Positions 1-9,814 are shown, numbered from the stretch's first letter. The stretch: DNA of 64,000 nucleotides from Clostridium kluyveri (GCF_001902295.1 NZ_CP018335.1:1736001-1800000), one strand, 5' to 3'. The notes: a model not told the origin generated them from the sequence alone. Numbers and translations: made by a program.

Positions 1-1
1 A

Positions 2-298
2 GCTGTAAGCAGGGCAGTCAGTGATATATTAGATAGGGAAGATCCTATAAAAGATCCTTATTATTTAGAGGTTTCATCTCCAGGTATAGAGAGAACACTT
101 TATACCCATGAACATCTTAAAAGATATATTGGATTTAATGTGATAGTTAATATACAGGGACTTTTAAAGGGAAACAAAAAGTATCAGGGAAAACTTTTGT
201 CTTTTGATGAAAGTGTACTAAGGGTTAGTTGTGAAGGAGAAGAGATTGTTATTCCAAAAAGTAAAATTTCAACTGTAAATTTAAAAGATGATCTTTAA
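2..298 (+). CDS. rimP: Ribosome maturation factor RimP, 3' part
   Basis: This is the C-terminal 98 residues of RimP, the 30S assembly factor; the 5' end lies outside the window. The frame is open from base 2 and stops with TAA at 296-298. The family hallmark SSPGIER is present, followed by an SH3-like C-terminal half. It sits 18 bp before nusA, the usual Firmicute order. The call rests on the motif and the context. Confidence 0.93.
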   Translation, partial: AVSRAVSDILDREDPIKDPYYLEVSSPGIERTLYTHEHLKRYIGFNVIVNIQGLLKGNKKYQGKLLSFDESVLRVSCEGEEIVIPKSKISTVNLKDDL

Positions 299-316
299 GA
301 GGAGGTATATTTTGAA

Positions 317-1384
317 ATGAATCAGGAATTTATAGAAGCCTTAAAAGAAATAGTTAAAGAAAAAGGTATAAGTGAAGATTTATTGTTTACAACTATAGAA
401 GATGCATTAGTTGCTGCCTATAAAAAAAATTATGTAGGACATGGAATAAGCAATCAAAATGTTAAGGTTACTATGAATAGGGAAAATGGAGAAATTCATG
501 TTTATTCACAGAAAAGCATAGTAGATAATGTAGTAGATGATGTAAGTGAAATAAGTTTAGAAGATGCAAAAGAAATAGATCCAAATTATAATATGGGAGA
601 TGTAGTAAATATAGAAGTTACTCCCAGAAAATTTGGGAGAGTAGCTGCTCAGGCTGCAAAACAAGTAGTTATACAGAGGATAAAAGAAGAAGAAAGAAGA
701 ATTATATATAATGATTTTGTTGAAAAAGAGGATGATATAATAACAGGTACTGTAATTAGAAAAGATAAAAACAATATACTGGTGAACCTAGGAAAAACTG
801 AGGCGATCCTTGGACCTAACGAACAAATACCTGGAGAAAAATATAATTTCAATGATAAACTGAAACTATATATTGTAGAAGTTAAAAATACTACTAAGGG
901 AGCTCAAATTGTAATATCTAGAACTCATCCAGGTCTTATAAAGAGATTATTTGAACTTGAGGTGCCAGAAGTATTTGATGGAACAGTCGATATAAAGTCC
1001 ATAGCAAGAGAAGCAGGTTCTAGAACAAAAATTGCAGTACATTCAAATGACGAAAATGTAGATCCTATGGGAGCTTGTGTTGGACCTAAAGGTGTAAGGG
1101 TTCAAAATATAGTAAATGAGTTAAAAAGTGAAAAAATAGATATAATAAAATGGAGTAAACTTCCGGAAGAGTATATAGCAAACGCCCTTAGTCCTGCTAA
1201 GGTCTTAGATGTTACTTTGGATGAAGAAATTAAATTTGCTCAAATTGTGGTAGATGACAGCCAGCTGTCACTGGCCATAGGTAAAGAGGGGCAAAATGTA
1301 AGATTAGCAGCAAAACTTACAGGTTGGAAAATAGACATAAAGAGTAAATCACAAAGTGATGTAGAAGATGAAAAAATTGATTAA
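317..1384 (+). CDS. nusA: Transcription termination/antitermination factor NusA
   Basis: NusA binds RNA polymerase and nascent RNA and modulates pausing and termination. The 355-residue protein has the N-terminal polymerase-binding domain, an S1 domain at about 135-200, and two KH domains (GPKGVRV and GKEGQNVRLAA). It has the short Gram-positive form and lacks the C-terminal acidic repeats of enterobacterial NusA. The ATG follows an AGGAGG site at about 299-304. The gene is part of the rimP-nusA-ylxR-ylxQ-infB-rbfA operon. Confidence 0.97.
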   Translation: MNQEFIEALKEIVKEKGISEDLLFTTIEDALVAAYKKNYVGHGISNQNVKVTMNRENGEIHVYSQKSIVDNVVDDVSEISLEDAKEIDPNYNMGDVVNIEVTPRKFGRVAAQAAKQVVIQRIKEEERRIIYNDFVEKEDDIITGTVIRKDKNNILVNLGKTEAILGPNEQIPGEKYNFNDKLKLYIVEVKNTTKGAQIVISRTHPGLIKRLFELEVPEVFDGTVDIKSIAREAGSRTKIAVHSNDENVDPMGACVGPKGVRVQNIVNELKSEKIDIIKWSKLPEEYIANALSPAKVLDVTLDEEIKFAQIVVDDSQLSLAIGKEGQNVRLAAKLTGWKIDIKSKSQSDVEDEKID

Positions 1385-1396
1385 GGTGGTGCTTGT

Positions 1397-1666
1397 ATGA
1401 AAAAGAAGAAGATACCGCAGAGAATGTGCACGGGATGTATGGAAATGAAACCTAAAAAAGAACTTATAAGAATAGTAAAAAATAAAGAAGGAGAGGTTTT
1501 TGTAGATCCAACAGGCAAAAAGAATGGTAGAGGGGCCTATATATGCAGAGATAGCGAGTGTCTTGAAAAAGCTTTTAAGAATAAAAGAATTCAAAAAAAT
1601 CTTGAAATACAGATTGATGAAGTATTATATAATAGTTTAAAGGAACAAATAGAAAATGAAAAATAA
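1397..1666 (+). CDS. ylxR: YlxR family RNA-binding protein
   Basis: This 89-residue basic protein has the YlxR (DUF448) signature: PQRMCTGC near the N-terminus and GRGAYIC in the middle. The family is a small nucleic-acid-binding fold encoded between nusA and infB in Firmicutes. The start has a GGTGGTG site 5-6 bases upstream. It overlaps the next gene by 11 bp, suggesting translational coupling. Confidence 0.93.
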   Translation: MKKKKIPQRMCTGCMEMKPKKELIRIVKNKEGEVFVDPTGKKNGRGAYICRDSECLEKAFKNKRIQKNLEIQIDEVLYNSLKEQIENEK

Positions 1667-1973
1667 ATTTTTGGGTTTTATAGGGTTAATAAAACGTGCA
1701 GGAAAGCTTTTAGAAGGATATAATATATGTGAAGAAAAAATAAAAAAAAATAAAGTCTATTTTATTGTAATGTGTCATGATATTTCTGAAAATACATGGA
1801 ATAAATTTTTAAATTACAGTAATAAATATAAAATACCAATCGCAAAGCTGTCATATAGTAAAGAAGAACTTGGAAATGCAATAGGAACAAAGGAGATAAA
1901 AGTTGTAGGAGTTGCAGATAAAAACATGGGAAAAAAATTATATGATTTATGGCAGCAAGAGGAAAAACTTTAG
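1656..1973 (+). CDS. ylxQ: L7Ae/L30e-family RNA-binding protein YlxQ
   Basis: This 105-residue protein of the ribosomal L7Ae/L30e fold starts with the typical GFIGLIKRAGKLLEGYN segment. YlxQ proteins are thought to bind kink-turn RNA, but their role in bacteria is poorly defined. The start lies inside the end of ylxR, and the gene ends 17 bp before infB. The identification comes from family sequence and conserved operon position. Confidence 0.9.
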   Translation: MKNKFLGFIGLIKRAGKLLEGYNICEEKIKKNKVYFIVMCHDISENTWNKFLNYSNKYKIPIAKLSYSKEELGNAIGTKEIKVVGVADKNMGKKLYDLWQQEEKL

Positions 1974-1990
1974 TCTCGGGGGTGAATAGT

Positions 1991-4075
1991 TTGTCGAAAA
2001 TAAGAATTTATGAATTAGCTAAAGAATTAAATATATCAAGTAAAAAATTAATTACACTGCTTTTAGAGGAGTTTGGAGTAGAAGTAAAAAATCATATGAG
2101 TGTAATAGAGGAAGAAGATGCAGATTTAATCAAGGAGTTTATTGAAGAAAATGAAGACAAAGAGGAATATTTAGAAGATAAATATAAAAATTTACCAGAA
2201 GAAAAATCCGAAAAATTTAAAAAAAATACCGGGAATACGGTTAAAATTGCAGATAAAAATAAGGATAAACAGGATAAACCTGTAAAAAACTTGGAAGAAC
2301 AAGTTTCCAAAGAAAATCATGAAGTGGAAATAGAAGATACCATAACAGTAAAAGAATTTTCTGAAAAAATAGGTAAACCCATTACAGAAGTTATAAAACA
2401 ACTTATATTTATGGGAGTAATGGCAGCCATAAATCAGGAGATAGATTTTAGTACTGCGGAAAAATTAGGAGAAAAATTTGATATTACCGTATTAAAAAAG
2501 AAGGAAGATATTGATAAAGGTGTAGCAGAACAAGATGAGGATGAGGACGAAGATATTAATGTAGAAAAAAGGCCTCCTGTTGTAACTGTTATGGGACACG
2601 TAGACCATGGAAAAACATCTCTTTTAGACGCTATAAGAAAATCTAAGGTAACTGCTACAGAGGCAGGAGGAATAACACAGCATATAGGTGCCTATACCGT
2701 TACCATAAATGGGGAAAAAATAACTTTTTTAGATACCCCAGGGCATGAGGCTTTCACTGCTATGAGAGCCAGAGGAGCTCAAATAACAGATATAGTTATT
2801 CTGGTGGTAGCTGCAGATGATGGAATAATGCCGCAAACTGCTGAGGCAATAAATCACTGTAAGGCAGCAAATGTTCCTATAGTTGTAGCTATAAATAAAA
2901 TAGATAGACCTGGCGCCAATGTAGATAAAGTAAAACAAGAGCTTACAGAGTATGAACTTGTACCGGAAGATTGGGGAGGAGATACTATATGTATTCCTGT
3001 ATCTGCACATACTAAAGAAGGAATTGATACGCTGCTGGAGATGCTTCTTTTAACGGCAGAAATGCAGGAACTGAAGGCAAACTCAAATAGAAATGGTAAA
3101 GGTACAGTGGTAGAAGCTAAATTGGATAAGGGTAGAGGAGCGGTTGCAACACTTCTTATTCAAAATGGAACGCTTAATGTGGGAGATTCCATAATAGTTG
3201 GAAGTACTTATGGCAGAATTAGAGCCATGTTTGATGATAAAGGAAATAAAATTAAATCAGCAGGACCTTCCATACCTGTAGAAATACTTGGATTATCTGA
3301 GGTACCTGCAGCAGGAGATAGGTTTCATCAGGTTAAGGATGAGAAAACTGCAAGGGATATAGCAGAAAAGAGAAAACAAAAAATAAGGGAAGAGTATTTG
3401 CAGTCCACTCATAAAGTTTCACTGGAAGACTTATATAATCAGATAAAAGAGGGAAAAGTAAAAGAACTGAATATAATAGTAAAAGCAGATGTTCAGGGTT
3501 CTATAGAGGCATTAAAACAATCTCTTCAAAAACTTTCCAATGAAGAAGTAAAAGTTAGAGTAATACATGGTGCAGTAGGTGCTATAACGGAAACAGATGT
3601 GACCCTAGCATCAGCTTCAAATGCTATAATAATAGGATTTAATGTAAGACCTGATAGTAATGCACAAGCGGCTGCAGAAAAAGAATCTGTAGATGTAAAG
3701 ACTTATAGGGTTATATATAATGCCATAGAGGATATAAAGGCTGCTATGGTAGGAATGCTTGAGCCGGATTACAAGGAAGTTATACTTGGAAAAGCAGAAA
3801 TAAGGCAGATTTACAAAATATCTAACGTAGGTACTATTGCAGGATGCTATGTACTAGAAGGTAAAATGGTTAGAAATTGTAAGGTTAGAATAATAAGAGA
3901 TGGAATAGTTATATTTGAATCCGAACTTGCATCTTTAAAGAGATTTAAAGATGATGTAAAAGAAGCGGCAGAAGGATATGAATGTGGACTTTCGATTGAA
4001 AAGTTTAACGATATAAAAGAGGGCGATATTGTAGAAGCCTATGATATAGAAGAGATTAAGAAAAAAGAGTTATAA
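1991..4075 (+). CDS. infB: Translation initiation factor IF-2
   Basis: IF-2 is a GTPase that brings initiator tRNA to the ribosome. I place the start at TTG 1991 (MSKIRIYELAKEL, the conserved IF2_N opening), behind a GGGGGTGA site, rather than at the ATG at 1949 inside ylxQ. The 694-residue protein has a charged linker, the G1 motif GHVDHGKT near residue 202, DTPGH and NKID motifs, and the C-terminal domains that bind fMet-tRNA. It has the compact Gram-positive length. Confidence 0.97.
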   Translation: MSKIRIYELAKELNISSKKLITLLLEEFGVEVKNHMSVIEEEDADLIKEFIEENEDKEEYLEDKYKNLPEEKSEKFKKNTGNTVKIADKNKDKQDKPVKNLEEQVSKENHEVEIEDTITVKEFSEKIGKPITEVIKQLIFMGVMAAINQEIDFSTAEKLGEKFDITVLKKKEDIDKGVAEQDEDEDEDINVEKRPPVVTVMGHVDHGKTSLLDAIRKSKVTATEAGGITQHIGAYTVTINGEKITFLDTPGHEAFTAMRARGAQITDIVILVVAADDGIMPQTAEAINHCKAANVPIVVAINKIDRPGANVDKVKQELTEYELVPEDWGGDTICIPVSAHTKEGIDTLLEMLLLTAEMQELKANSNRNGKGTVVEAKLDKGRGAVATLLIQNGTLNVGDSIIVGSTYGRIRAMFDDKGNKIKSAGPSIPVEILGLSEVPAAGDRFHQVKDEKTARDIAEKRKQKIREEYLQSTHKVSLEDLYNQIKEGKVKELNIIVKADVQGSIEALKQSLQKLSNEEVKVRVIHGAVGAITETDVTLASASNAIIIGFNVRPDSNAQAAAEKESVDVKTYRVIYNAIEDIKAAMVGMLEPDYKEVILGKAEIRQIYKISNVGTIAGCYVLEGKMVRNCKVRIIRDGIVIFESELASLKRFKDDVKEAAEGYECGLSIEKFNDIKEGDIVEAYDIEEIKKKEL

Positions 4076-4093
4076 ATGGAGAGGTGATAATTT

Positions 4094-4459
4094 ATGACTA
4101 ATTACAGAAGCGGAAGAATAAATGAGGAAATGAAGAGGGAGATAAGTAATATAATTAGAAATGATATGAAAGATCCAAGACTTAGTGCCATGGTAAGTGT
4201 TACAAAAGTGGATGTAACAAAAGATCAAAAATATGCAAAAGTATTTGTAAGTATTTATGGAGAAGATAAATCTAAGGATGATACATTTCAGGCACTTAAA
4301 AATTCAGAAAGCTTTATAAGGAGGGAAGTAGGGCATAGAGTAAAACTTAGAAATACCCCGGAAATAATTATAGAAATGGATAATACCATAGAGTATGGTA
4401 TGCATATAAATGAACTTCTCCACAAAATAAAGGAGAATGAAAAACATGATAATGAATGA
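4094..4459 (+). CDS. rbfA: Ribosome-binding factor A
   Basis: RbfA is a 121-residue cold-adaptation factor that helps mature the 5' end of 16S rRNA. It shows the family opening YRSGRINEEMKREISNIIR and the KH-like fold segment DPRLSAMVSVTKVDV. A GGAGAGGTGA site precedes the ATG. The last 14 bases overlap the start of the next gene, so the two are probably coupled. Confidence 0.96.
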   Translation: MTNYRSGRINEEMKREISNIIRNDMKDPRLSAMVSVTKVDVTKDQKYAKVFVSIYGEDKSKDDTFQALKNSESFIRREVGHRVKLRNTPEIIIEMDNTIEYGMHINELLHKIKENEKHDNE

Positions 4460-5411
4460 TATAATAAATAAAATAAAGCACTGCAATAAGATTGCAATAA
4501 CTTTTCATTCTTCTCCAGATGGAGATGCCATTGGAAGTTCACTTGCATTATTTCAGGGTTTAAAAAAAATTGGAAAAGAAGTTGAACTACTTTCCAAAGA
4601 AGAAATGCTAGAAGATTTTAAATTTTTATGCGGCAGTGAAAATATAGACCACAAAAAATTTAAGGTAAGTATGGATACTGAATGTGTAATAGTGTTAGAT
4701 TGTGGAGACGTAAAGAGAATAAATGCGGAGTTAAACTTCGAAAACAGAAGCTATACTATAATAAATATAGATCATCATTTATCAAATGAACTCTATGGAG
4801 ACTTGAATTACGTTGACACAAATGCAGCAGCAGTATCGGAGATAATATATCAGATAATTAAACTTATGGGAATTGATATGGATAAGGATATAGCAGAGTG
4901 CCTTTATACTTCTATAATTACAGACAGCGGTTCTTTTAGATATCCTTCCACTACTTCTGTAACTCATACTATAGCAGGGGATTTAATTAATACGGGTATA
5001 GATTTTAGTGAAATACACAGAGTCATTTTTGAAAACAAAAAATTTCAGAGAATTAAGCTATATGGGAAAGCCATAGAATCTATGAAATTAGCAGTAGGGG
5101 ATAAGATCTGTACTATAGAAATTACAAAGGATATGCTCTTTAGTTTAGGTATAATAAAAGATACAGATACTTCAGATATCATTAATATAGGGATGAAAAT
5201 AGACACTGTGGAAGTGGGAGTTCTATTAAAGGAAGTTGAAGAAGGAGTAAAGGTAAGCCTTAGATCTAAATCCAGGGTAGATGTGAGAAAAATAGCAGAA
5301 ACTTTCGGTGGAGGAGGACACTTGAGGGCCAGTGGATTTGTCATTCTAGGTAAATCTATTGAAGAGGTAAAACATATAGTACTAGCGGAAGTTGAAAAAG
5401 AGTTCTTATGA
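4446..5411 (+). CDS. nrnA: DHH-family nanoRNase / pAp phosphatase NrnA
   Basis: This is a bifunctional oligoribonuclease and 3'-phosphoadenosine-5'-phosphate phosphatase of the DHH/DHHA1 superfamily. The metal-binding motifs SPDGDAIGS and IDHH and the C-terminal DHHA1 motif GGGGHLRASGF are all visible. I prefer ATG 4446, ten bases after AGGAG; ATG 4437 lies directly against that site. It overlaps truB by 4 bp (ATGA). Confidence 0.92.
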   Translation: MIMNDIINKIKHCNKIAITFHSSPDGDAIGSSLALFQGLKKIGKEVELLSKEEMLEDFKFLCGSENIDHKKFKVSMDTECVIVLDCGDVKRINAELNFENRSYTIINIDHHLSNELYGDLNYVDTNAAAVSEIIYQIIKLMGIDMDKDIAECLYTSIITDSGSFRYPSTTSVTHTIAGDLINTGIDFSEIHRVIFENKKFQRIKLYGKAIESMKLAVGDKICTIEITKDMLFSLGIIKDTDTSDIINIGMKIDTVEVGVLLKEVEEGVKVSLRSKSRVDVRKIAETFGGGGHLRASGFVILGKSIEEVKHIVLAEVEKEFL

Positions 5412-6280
5412 TGGATGGAATTTTAAATATAAATAAACCTGAAGGTATGACCTCTTTTGATGTGGTTAGAAAAGTAAAGTTTATGTTGAAAAATAAAAAG
5501 ATAGGTCATACAGGTACCCTTGACCCAATCGCATCGGGAGTGCTTCCTGTTTGTGTGGGCAGGGCTACAAAATTTGCAGATTATATGGTTCAAAGTAAAA
5601 AAATATATTTGGCCGAGTTAAGGCTTGGAATTACTACGGAAACTTATGATAGAGAAGGAAGTGTAGTAAATACTAAAGATGTTCATTTAAAAAGGGAAGA
5701 TATAATAGAGGAAATTTTAAGCTTTCAAGGGGAAATAGAACAAGTGCCGCCTATGTATTCGGCACTGAAAGTAAATGGCAAGAGACTTTATGAACTGGCC
5801 AGAAAAGGCATAGAAATAGAGAGAAAGAAAAGAAAAATAACCATATATTCTATAGATATTGTAAAAATAGAATTACCCTATGTATCATTTAAAGTAACCT
5901 GTTCAAAGGGTACTTATATTAGGAGTTTGTGTAATGATATTGGAAACAATCTAAATTGTGGAGGTACTATGTGGAATTTAAAGAGAATGTCTACAGGTAA
6001 TTTTGACATTGCAGATTCCATTGCTCTTGAGGATTTAGATAGTGAAAATATATTAAAATGCATTATACCCATAGACAAGGCCCTTTATGGATATCCTGAA
6101 GTTTTGGTAGAAGATAGGTATGTAAAAAAGATATTAAATGGAATAAGTATAAAAGATGAAAGTTTTTTAAATAAAACAATAAAAGATAAACTATATAGAG
6201 TTTATATAGAAGGTAATAAATTTATAGGTATTGGAATAAATAAAGATTTTCAATTTAAAATGGTAAAATTGTTTGTTTGA
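5408..6280 (+). CDS. truB: tRNA pseudouridine-55 synthase
   Basis: TruB converts U55 of the tRNA T-loop to pseudouridine. The catalytic motif GHTGTLDPIASGVLPV places the nucleophilic aspartate at about residue 39. The later YxAxKxxGKRLYELAR-like segment and KGTYIRSLCNDIG match the family. The length of 290 residues is normal. It is translationally coupled to nrnA (ATGATG start) and followed 11 bp later by ribF. Confidence 0.95.
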   Translation: MMDGILNINKPEGMTSFDVVRKVKFMLKNKKIGHTGTLDPIASGVLPVCVGRATKFADYMVQSKKIYLAELRLGITTETYDREGSVVNTKDVHLKREDIIEEILSFQGEIEQVPPMYSALKVNGKRLYELARKGIEIERKKRKITIYSIDIVKIELPYVSFKVTCSKGTYIRSLCNDIGNNLNCGGTMWNLKRMSTGNFDIADSIALEDLDSENILKCIIPIDKALYGYPEVLVEDRYVKKILNGISIKDESFLNKTIKDKLYRVYIEGNKFIGIGINKDFQFKMVKLFV

Positions 6281-6291
6281 GGTAATCAGAT

Positions 6292-7230
6292 ATGATAGTT
6301 ATAGAAGATAATTTTGAAAAGCATTTTATGAAAAGTACATATATTGCTTTAGGGAGTTTTGACGGACTGCATTTAGGGCATATGAGTTTGGTGAACAAAA
6401 CTATTAAACTTGCCAAAAATAATGGTGCAAAAAGTATGGTGTTTACTTTTAAGAATCATCCTCTTAATATTATAAATCCGGATCTGGCACCTAAAATTTT
6501 AATGGATACTGAGTGCAAGGTAAGTGTATTAAGAAATGCTGGATTGGATATAATAAATATGGCAAGCTTCAATAGGGAATTCATGAAAATCCATCCCGAA
6601 GATTTTATAATTCACCTTTTAAATAACTATAGAGCTAAGGGAATAGTGGTAGGATTTAATTATAGATTTGGATATAAAAATCTTGGAGATGTGAATTTAC
6701 TTAAAAAAATGAGTAAAAATTATAAGTTTTCTCTAAGTGTAATAGATTCTGTGAAATATAAAGGGCAAGTAGTCAGCAGTTCAATTATAAGGACACTTAT
6801 ATCAGACGAGGGAGATATGAAAAAAGTCAATAAGCTTTTGACACGTCCTTTTGCAATACAGGGGAAGGTAGTACATGGAAAACATCTCGGGAGAAAGCTA
6901 GGTTTTCCTACAATAAATTTAAATTATGATAAAAAATTTGTAATACCAAAAGGTGGAGTTTATTATACCATAGTACAGCTGGATGATGGTATATTTAAAG
7001 GTATAACAAATGTAGGGTACAATCCTACTACCTGTGACAATAAGCTGAGTATTGAAACCCATATATTGAATTTTGATGAGGATGCATATGGAAAAAATGC
7101 AAAAATACATTTTATGGAAAGAATTAGGGATGAATTGAAGTTTAATAGTTTATCGGAATTAGCTCATCAGCTAAAAAAAGACAAATTATATGCAAGTAAG
7201 AAAAAATTACAAATTAATTTTAAAAATTAA
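6292..7230 (+). CDS. ribF: Bifunctional riboflavin kinase / FAD synthetase
   Basis: RibF makes FMN and then FAD from riboflavin. The N-terminal nucleotidyltransferase carries GSFDGLHLGHMSLV (HxGH motif), and the C-terminal riboflavin kinase domain carries GRKLGFPTINL. The length of 312 residues is typical. It is the last gene of the first transcript: an independent rpsO promoter starts immediately after the stop codon. Confidence 0.95.
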   Translation: MIVIEDNFEKHFMKSTYIALGSFDGLHLGHMSLVNKTIKLAKNNGAKSMVFTFKNHPLNIINPDLAPKILMDTECKVSVLRNAGLDIINMASFNREFMKIHPEDFIIHLLNNYRAKGIVVGFNYRFGYKNLGDVNLLKKMSKNYKFSLSVIDSVKYKGQVVSSSIIRTLISDEGDMKKVNKLLTRPFAIQGKVVHGKHLGRKLGFPTINLNYDKKFVIPKGGVYYTIVQLDDGIFKGITNVGYNPTTCDNKLSIETHILNFDEDAYGKNAKIHFMERIRDELKFNSLSELAHQLKKDKLYASKKKLQINFKN

Positions 7231-7259
7231 TTTACAATAAGAATTTTATTTGTTATAAT
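7231..7259 (+). promoter_or_regulatory. Sigma-A promoter of rpsO
   Basis: TTTACA (7231-7236) is followed after 17 bases by TATAAT (7254-7259), with an extended TGT immediately upstream of the -10. It starts at the ribF stop codon and drives rpsO through a leader of about 80 nt. Confidence 0.8.
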
Positions 7260-7264
7260 TACAG

Positions 7265-7333
7265 GCGTGATCCTTATGCTAAGAATTTCGATTTGCCGAC
7301 GGCATTCTTGGGATAATGGGGAATAACAATTGG
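7265..7333 (+). promoter_or_regulatory. Candidate S15 autoregulatory leader of rpsO
   Basis: The 5' untranslated region of rpsO can fold: AGAAT near 7280 pairs with ATTCT near 7306, enclosing GCCGACGGC. S15 commonly represses its own synthesis by binding such leaders in several bacterial groups. The link here is inferred from position and foldability only. I cannot match it to a named S15 leader class. Confidence 0.3.
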
Positions 7334-7345
7334 AGGTGTAACATA

Positions 7346-7609
7346 ATGGAAAAGGCAGTTAAACAAGAAATAATGGAAAAGTATGCAAGACATGAAGGAG
7401 ATACAGGTTCTCCAGAGGTTCAAATAGCATTGCTTACTACAAGAATTAATCATTTGAATGAACATTTGAAGATTCATAAAAAAGATCATCATTCAAGAAG
7501 AGGACTTTTAATGATGGTTGGTAAGAGAAGAGGACTTCTTAACTATTTGATTAAGCAAGACATTGAAAGATATCGTGCTATTATTAAAGCATTAAATTTG
7601 AGAAAATAA
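7346..7609 (+). CDS. rpsO: 30S ribosomal protein S15
   Basis: S15 is an 87-residue primary 16S rRNA binding protein. The sequence shows GDTGSPEVQIALLT and HSRRGLLMMVGKRR, diagnostic for the family. The start is ATG 7346 behind GGAGGTG; an in-frame upstream ATG at 7316 lies in the leader and would add ten non-family residues. A strong terminator follows the stop, and pnp comes next, as in most bacteria. Confidence 0.97.
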   Translation: MEKAVKQEIMEKYARHEGDTGSPEVQIALLTTRINHLNEHLKIHKKDHHSRRGLLMMVGKRRGLLNYLIKQDIERYRAIIKALNLRK

Positions 7610-7614
7610 TTTTT

Positions 7615-7641
7615 GGAGCGGCTTTTACCGCTCCATTATTT
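7615..7641 (+). terminator. rpsO terminator / pnp leader hairpin
   Basis: A 7-bp GC-rich stem GGAGCGG/CCGCTCC with a 6-nt loop, followed by ATTATTTT, lies directly after rpsO. It may be partly read through to supply pnp. Confidence 0.75.
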
Positions 7642-7679
7642 TAAGGAATTGTAATTTATTGAGAGGAGGGAATTTTTTA

Positions 7680-9806
7680 ATGAATGAAGTTATCCAAACT
7701 ACTGTGGCAGGAAGGACTTTAAAAGTTGACTGTGAAAAAGTAGGTATGTTGTCTAATTGTGGTATGCTGATAAGCTATGGGGATACAGTGGTTTTAATTA
7801 ATGCAAATGCTTCAGATAAACCAAGAGAAGGAATAGATTTTTTTCCTTTAAGTATAGAGTATGAAGAAAGATTATATTCTGTTGGAAAAATTCCAGGAGG
7901 ATTTATAAAAAGAGAAGGTAAGCCCTCAGAGAAGGCAATATTAAATGCAAGGGCAATAGATAGACCTCTTAGACCTTTATTCCCAAAAGGATACAGAAAT
8001 GATGTTCAGGTGGTGTGTACAGTATTATCTGTAGATCAGGATAATTTACCTAATATAGTGGCTATGAATGGAGCATCTTTAGCACTTTGTATGTCAAGTA
8101 TTCCTTTTACGACTCCTGTAGGTTCTGTTGCTGTAGGTTTAGTTGATGGAAATTTTATAATAAATCCTAATTTAGAGGATAGAGAAAAAAGTACTTTGAA
8201 TCTTACTGTATGTGCTACTAAAGATAGGGTCATGATGGTGGAAGCTGGAGCATGCGAAGTGCCAGAGGACATTATGTATGATGCCATAATTTTTGGATTT
8301 GAAGAATGCAAGAAAATAGCTTTATTTCAGGAAGAAGTTATGAAAAAGTATGGCAAGAAAAAAGATGAACCTAAGCTTTATAAAGTAGATAAGGATTTAG
8401 AAGAAGAGGTAAGGGAATTTGCTTTTGATATGATAAAAGATGCTATGTATATAGTAGATAGAGATGAGAGAAATAAGGTTTTAAAAGATATTGATGAAAA
8501 ATTAGAAGAGCAGTTTTCTGAAAAGTATGCAGATAATAAAAGTGATATAGCTGATATAGTATATAGAGTAAAAAAGGAAATAGTTAGAGGTATGCTTTTA
8601 AATGAGCATAGAAGAGTAGATGGCAGGGGATTTGATGAGGTACGTCCTATAAGCTGTGAAGTAGGATTTCTTCCAAGGGCCCATGGTACAGGACTGTTTA
8701 CTAGAGGATTAACTCAGGTGATGACTGTTGTTACATTAGGGTCTCTAGGTGATGTACAAATACTTGATGGAGTAGGTCTTGAGGATTCTAAAAGATATAT
8801 GCACCATTATAATTTTCCATCTTATAGCACGGGGGAAGTTAGACCTTTAAGAGGACCTGGAAGAAGGGAAATAGGTCATGGCGCATTAGCTGAAAAAGCA
8901 CTGGAACCACTTATACCAGTGGAAGAACAATTTCCTTATACCATAAGACTTGTATCAGAAGTTTTAAGTTCCAATGGTTCCACATCTCAAGCTAGTATAT
9001 GTGGAAGTACACTGGCACTTTTAGATGCAGGTGTTCCTATAAAAAGACCTGCAGCTGGGATAGCCATGGGACTTGTAACTAGTGAAGACTTATCTCAGGA
9101 AGAGATATTAACGGATATACAGGGATTGGAAGACTTTTTTGGCGATATGGATTTTAAAGTGGGGGGAACGGAGAAAGGTATTACAGCTATTCAATTTGAT
9201 ACTAAAATTTATGGACTATCCAATAAGTGCATAAAAGAGACCCTTGAAAAAGCAAGAACAGCTAGATTATATATACTTGAGAAGATGAAACAGTGTATTC
9301 CAGAGCATAGGGCAGAAGTATCAAAATATGCACCAAAGACTTATATAATGTCTATACCTCCTGATAAAATAAGAGATGTAATAGGATCCGGGGGAAAAGT
9401 TATCAATAAAATAATAGCAGAAACTGGAGTTAAAATAGATATAAAAGAAGATGGAAAGATATTTGTTATGTCAGAAGATAGTGAAGGTGCTAAAAAAGCA
9501 TTGAAAATAATAGATGATCTTACCAGGGAGATACTGGTGGGGGAAATATATTTGGGCAAGGTTACTAAGATAACTAACTTTGGAGCTTTTGTGGAAATAC
9601 ACAAGGGGAAAGAAGGATTAGTCCATATATCGAAGTTAGATTTTACAAGAGTTAATAAAGTAGAAGATATAGTTTCTGTAGGAGATGAAATATTAGTTAA
9701 AGTAATTGAAATAGATAATCAGGGAAGAATAAATCTTTCCAGAAAAGATGCTATAAAGGATTCAGAAAAGAAAGAACAAAATGAGAAGGATATGCAAAAA
9801 AAGTAG
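7680..9806 (+). CDS. pnp: Polyribonucleotide nucleotidyltransferase (PNPase)
   Basis: PNPase is the phosphorolytic 3'-5' exoribonuclease of the RNA degradosome. The 708 residues comprise two RNase PH cores, a KH domain (IPPDKIRDVIGSGGKVI) and a C-terminal S1 domain (GKVTKITNFGAFVEI). ATG 7680 is chosen because AGGAGGG lies ten bases upstream; an in-frame TTG at 7659 is unsupported. Weak terminator hairpins lie on both sides. Confidence 0.97.
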   Translation: MNEVIQTTVAGRTLKVDCEKVGMLSNCGMLISYGDTVVLINANASDKPREGIDFFPLSIEYEERLYSVGKIPGGFIKREGKPSEKAILNARAIDRPLRPLFPKGYRNDVQVVCTVLSVDQDNLPNIVAMNGASLALCMSSIPFTTPVGSVAVGLVDGNFIINPNLEDREKSTLNLTVCATKDRVMMVEAGACEVPEDIMYDAIIFGFEECKKIALFQEEVMKKYGKKKDEPKLYKVDKDLEEEVREFAFDMIKDAMYIVDRDERNKVLKDIDEKLEEQFSEKYADNKSDIADIVYRVKKEIVRGMLLNEHRRVDGRGFDEVRPISCEVGFLPRAHGTGLFTRGLTQVMTVVTLGSLGDVQILDGVGLEDSKRYMHHYNFPSYSTGEVRPLRGPGRREIGHGALAEKALEPLIPVEEQFPYTIRLVSEVLSSNGSTSQASICGSTLALLDAGVPIKRPAAGIAMGLVTSEDLSQEEILTDIQGLEDFFGDMDFKVGGTEKGITAIQFDTKIYGLSNKCIKETLEKARTARLYILEKMKQCIPEHRAEVSKYAPKTYIMSIPPDKIRDVIGSGGKVINKIIAETGVKIDIKEDGKIFVMSEDSEGAKKALKIIDDLTREILVGEIYLGKVTKITNFGAFVEIHKGKEGLVHISKLDFTRVNKVEDIVSVGDEILVKVIEIDNQGRINLSRKDAIKDSEKKEQNEKDMQKK

Positions 9807-9814
9807 CAAAATAG

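Noticed and set aside
1949..1990. Upstream ATG start for IF-2
   Set aside because: It lies within ylxQ and adds residues not in the family. TTG 1991 has the ribosome site and the conserved N-terminus.
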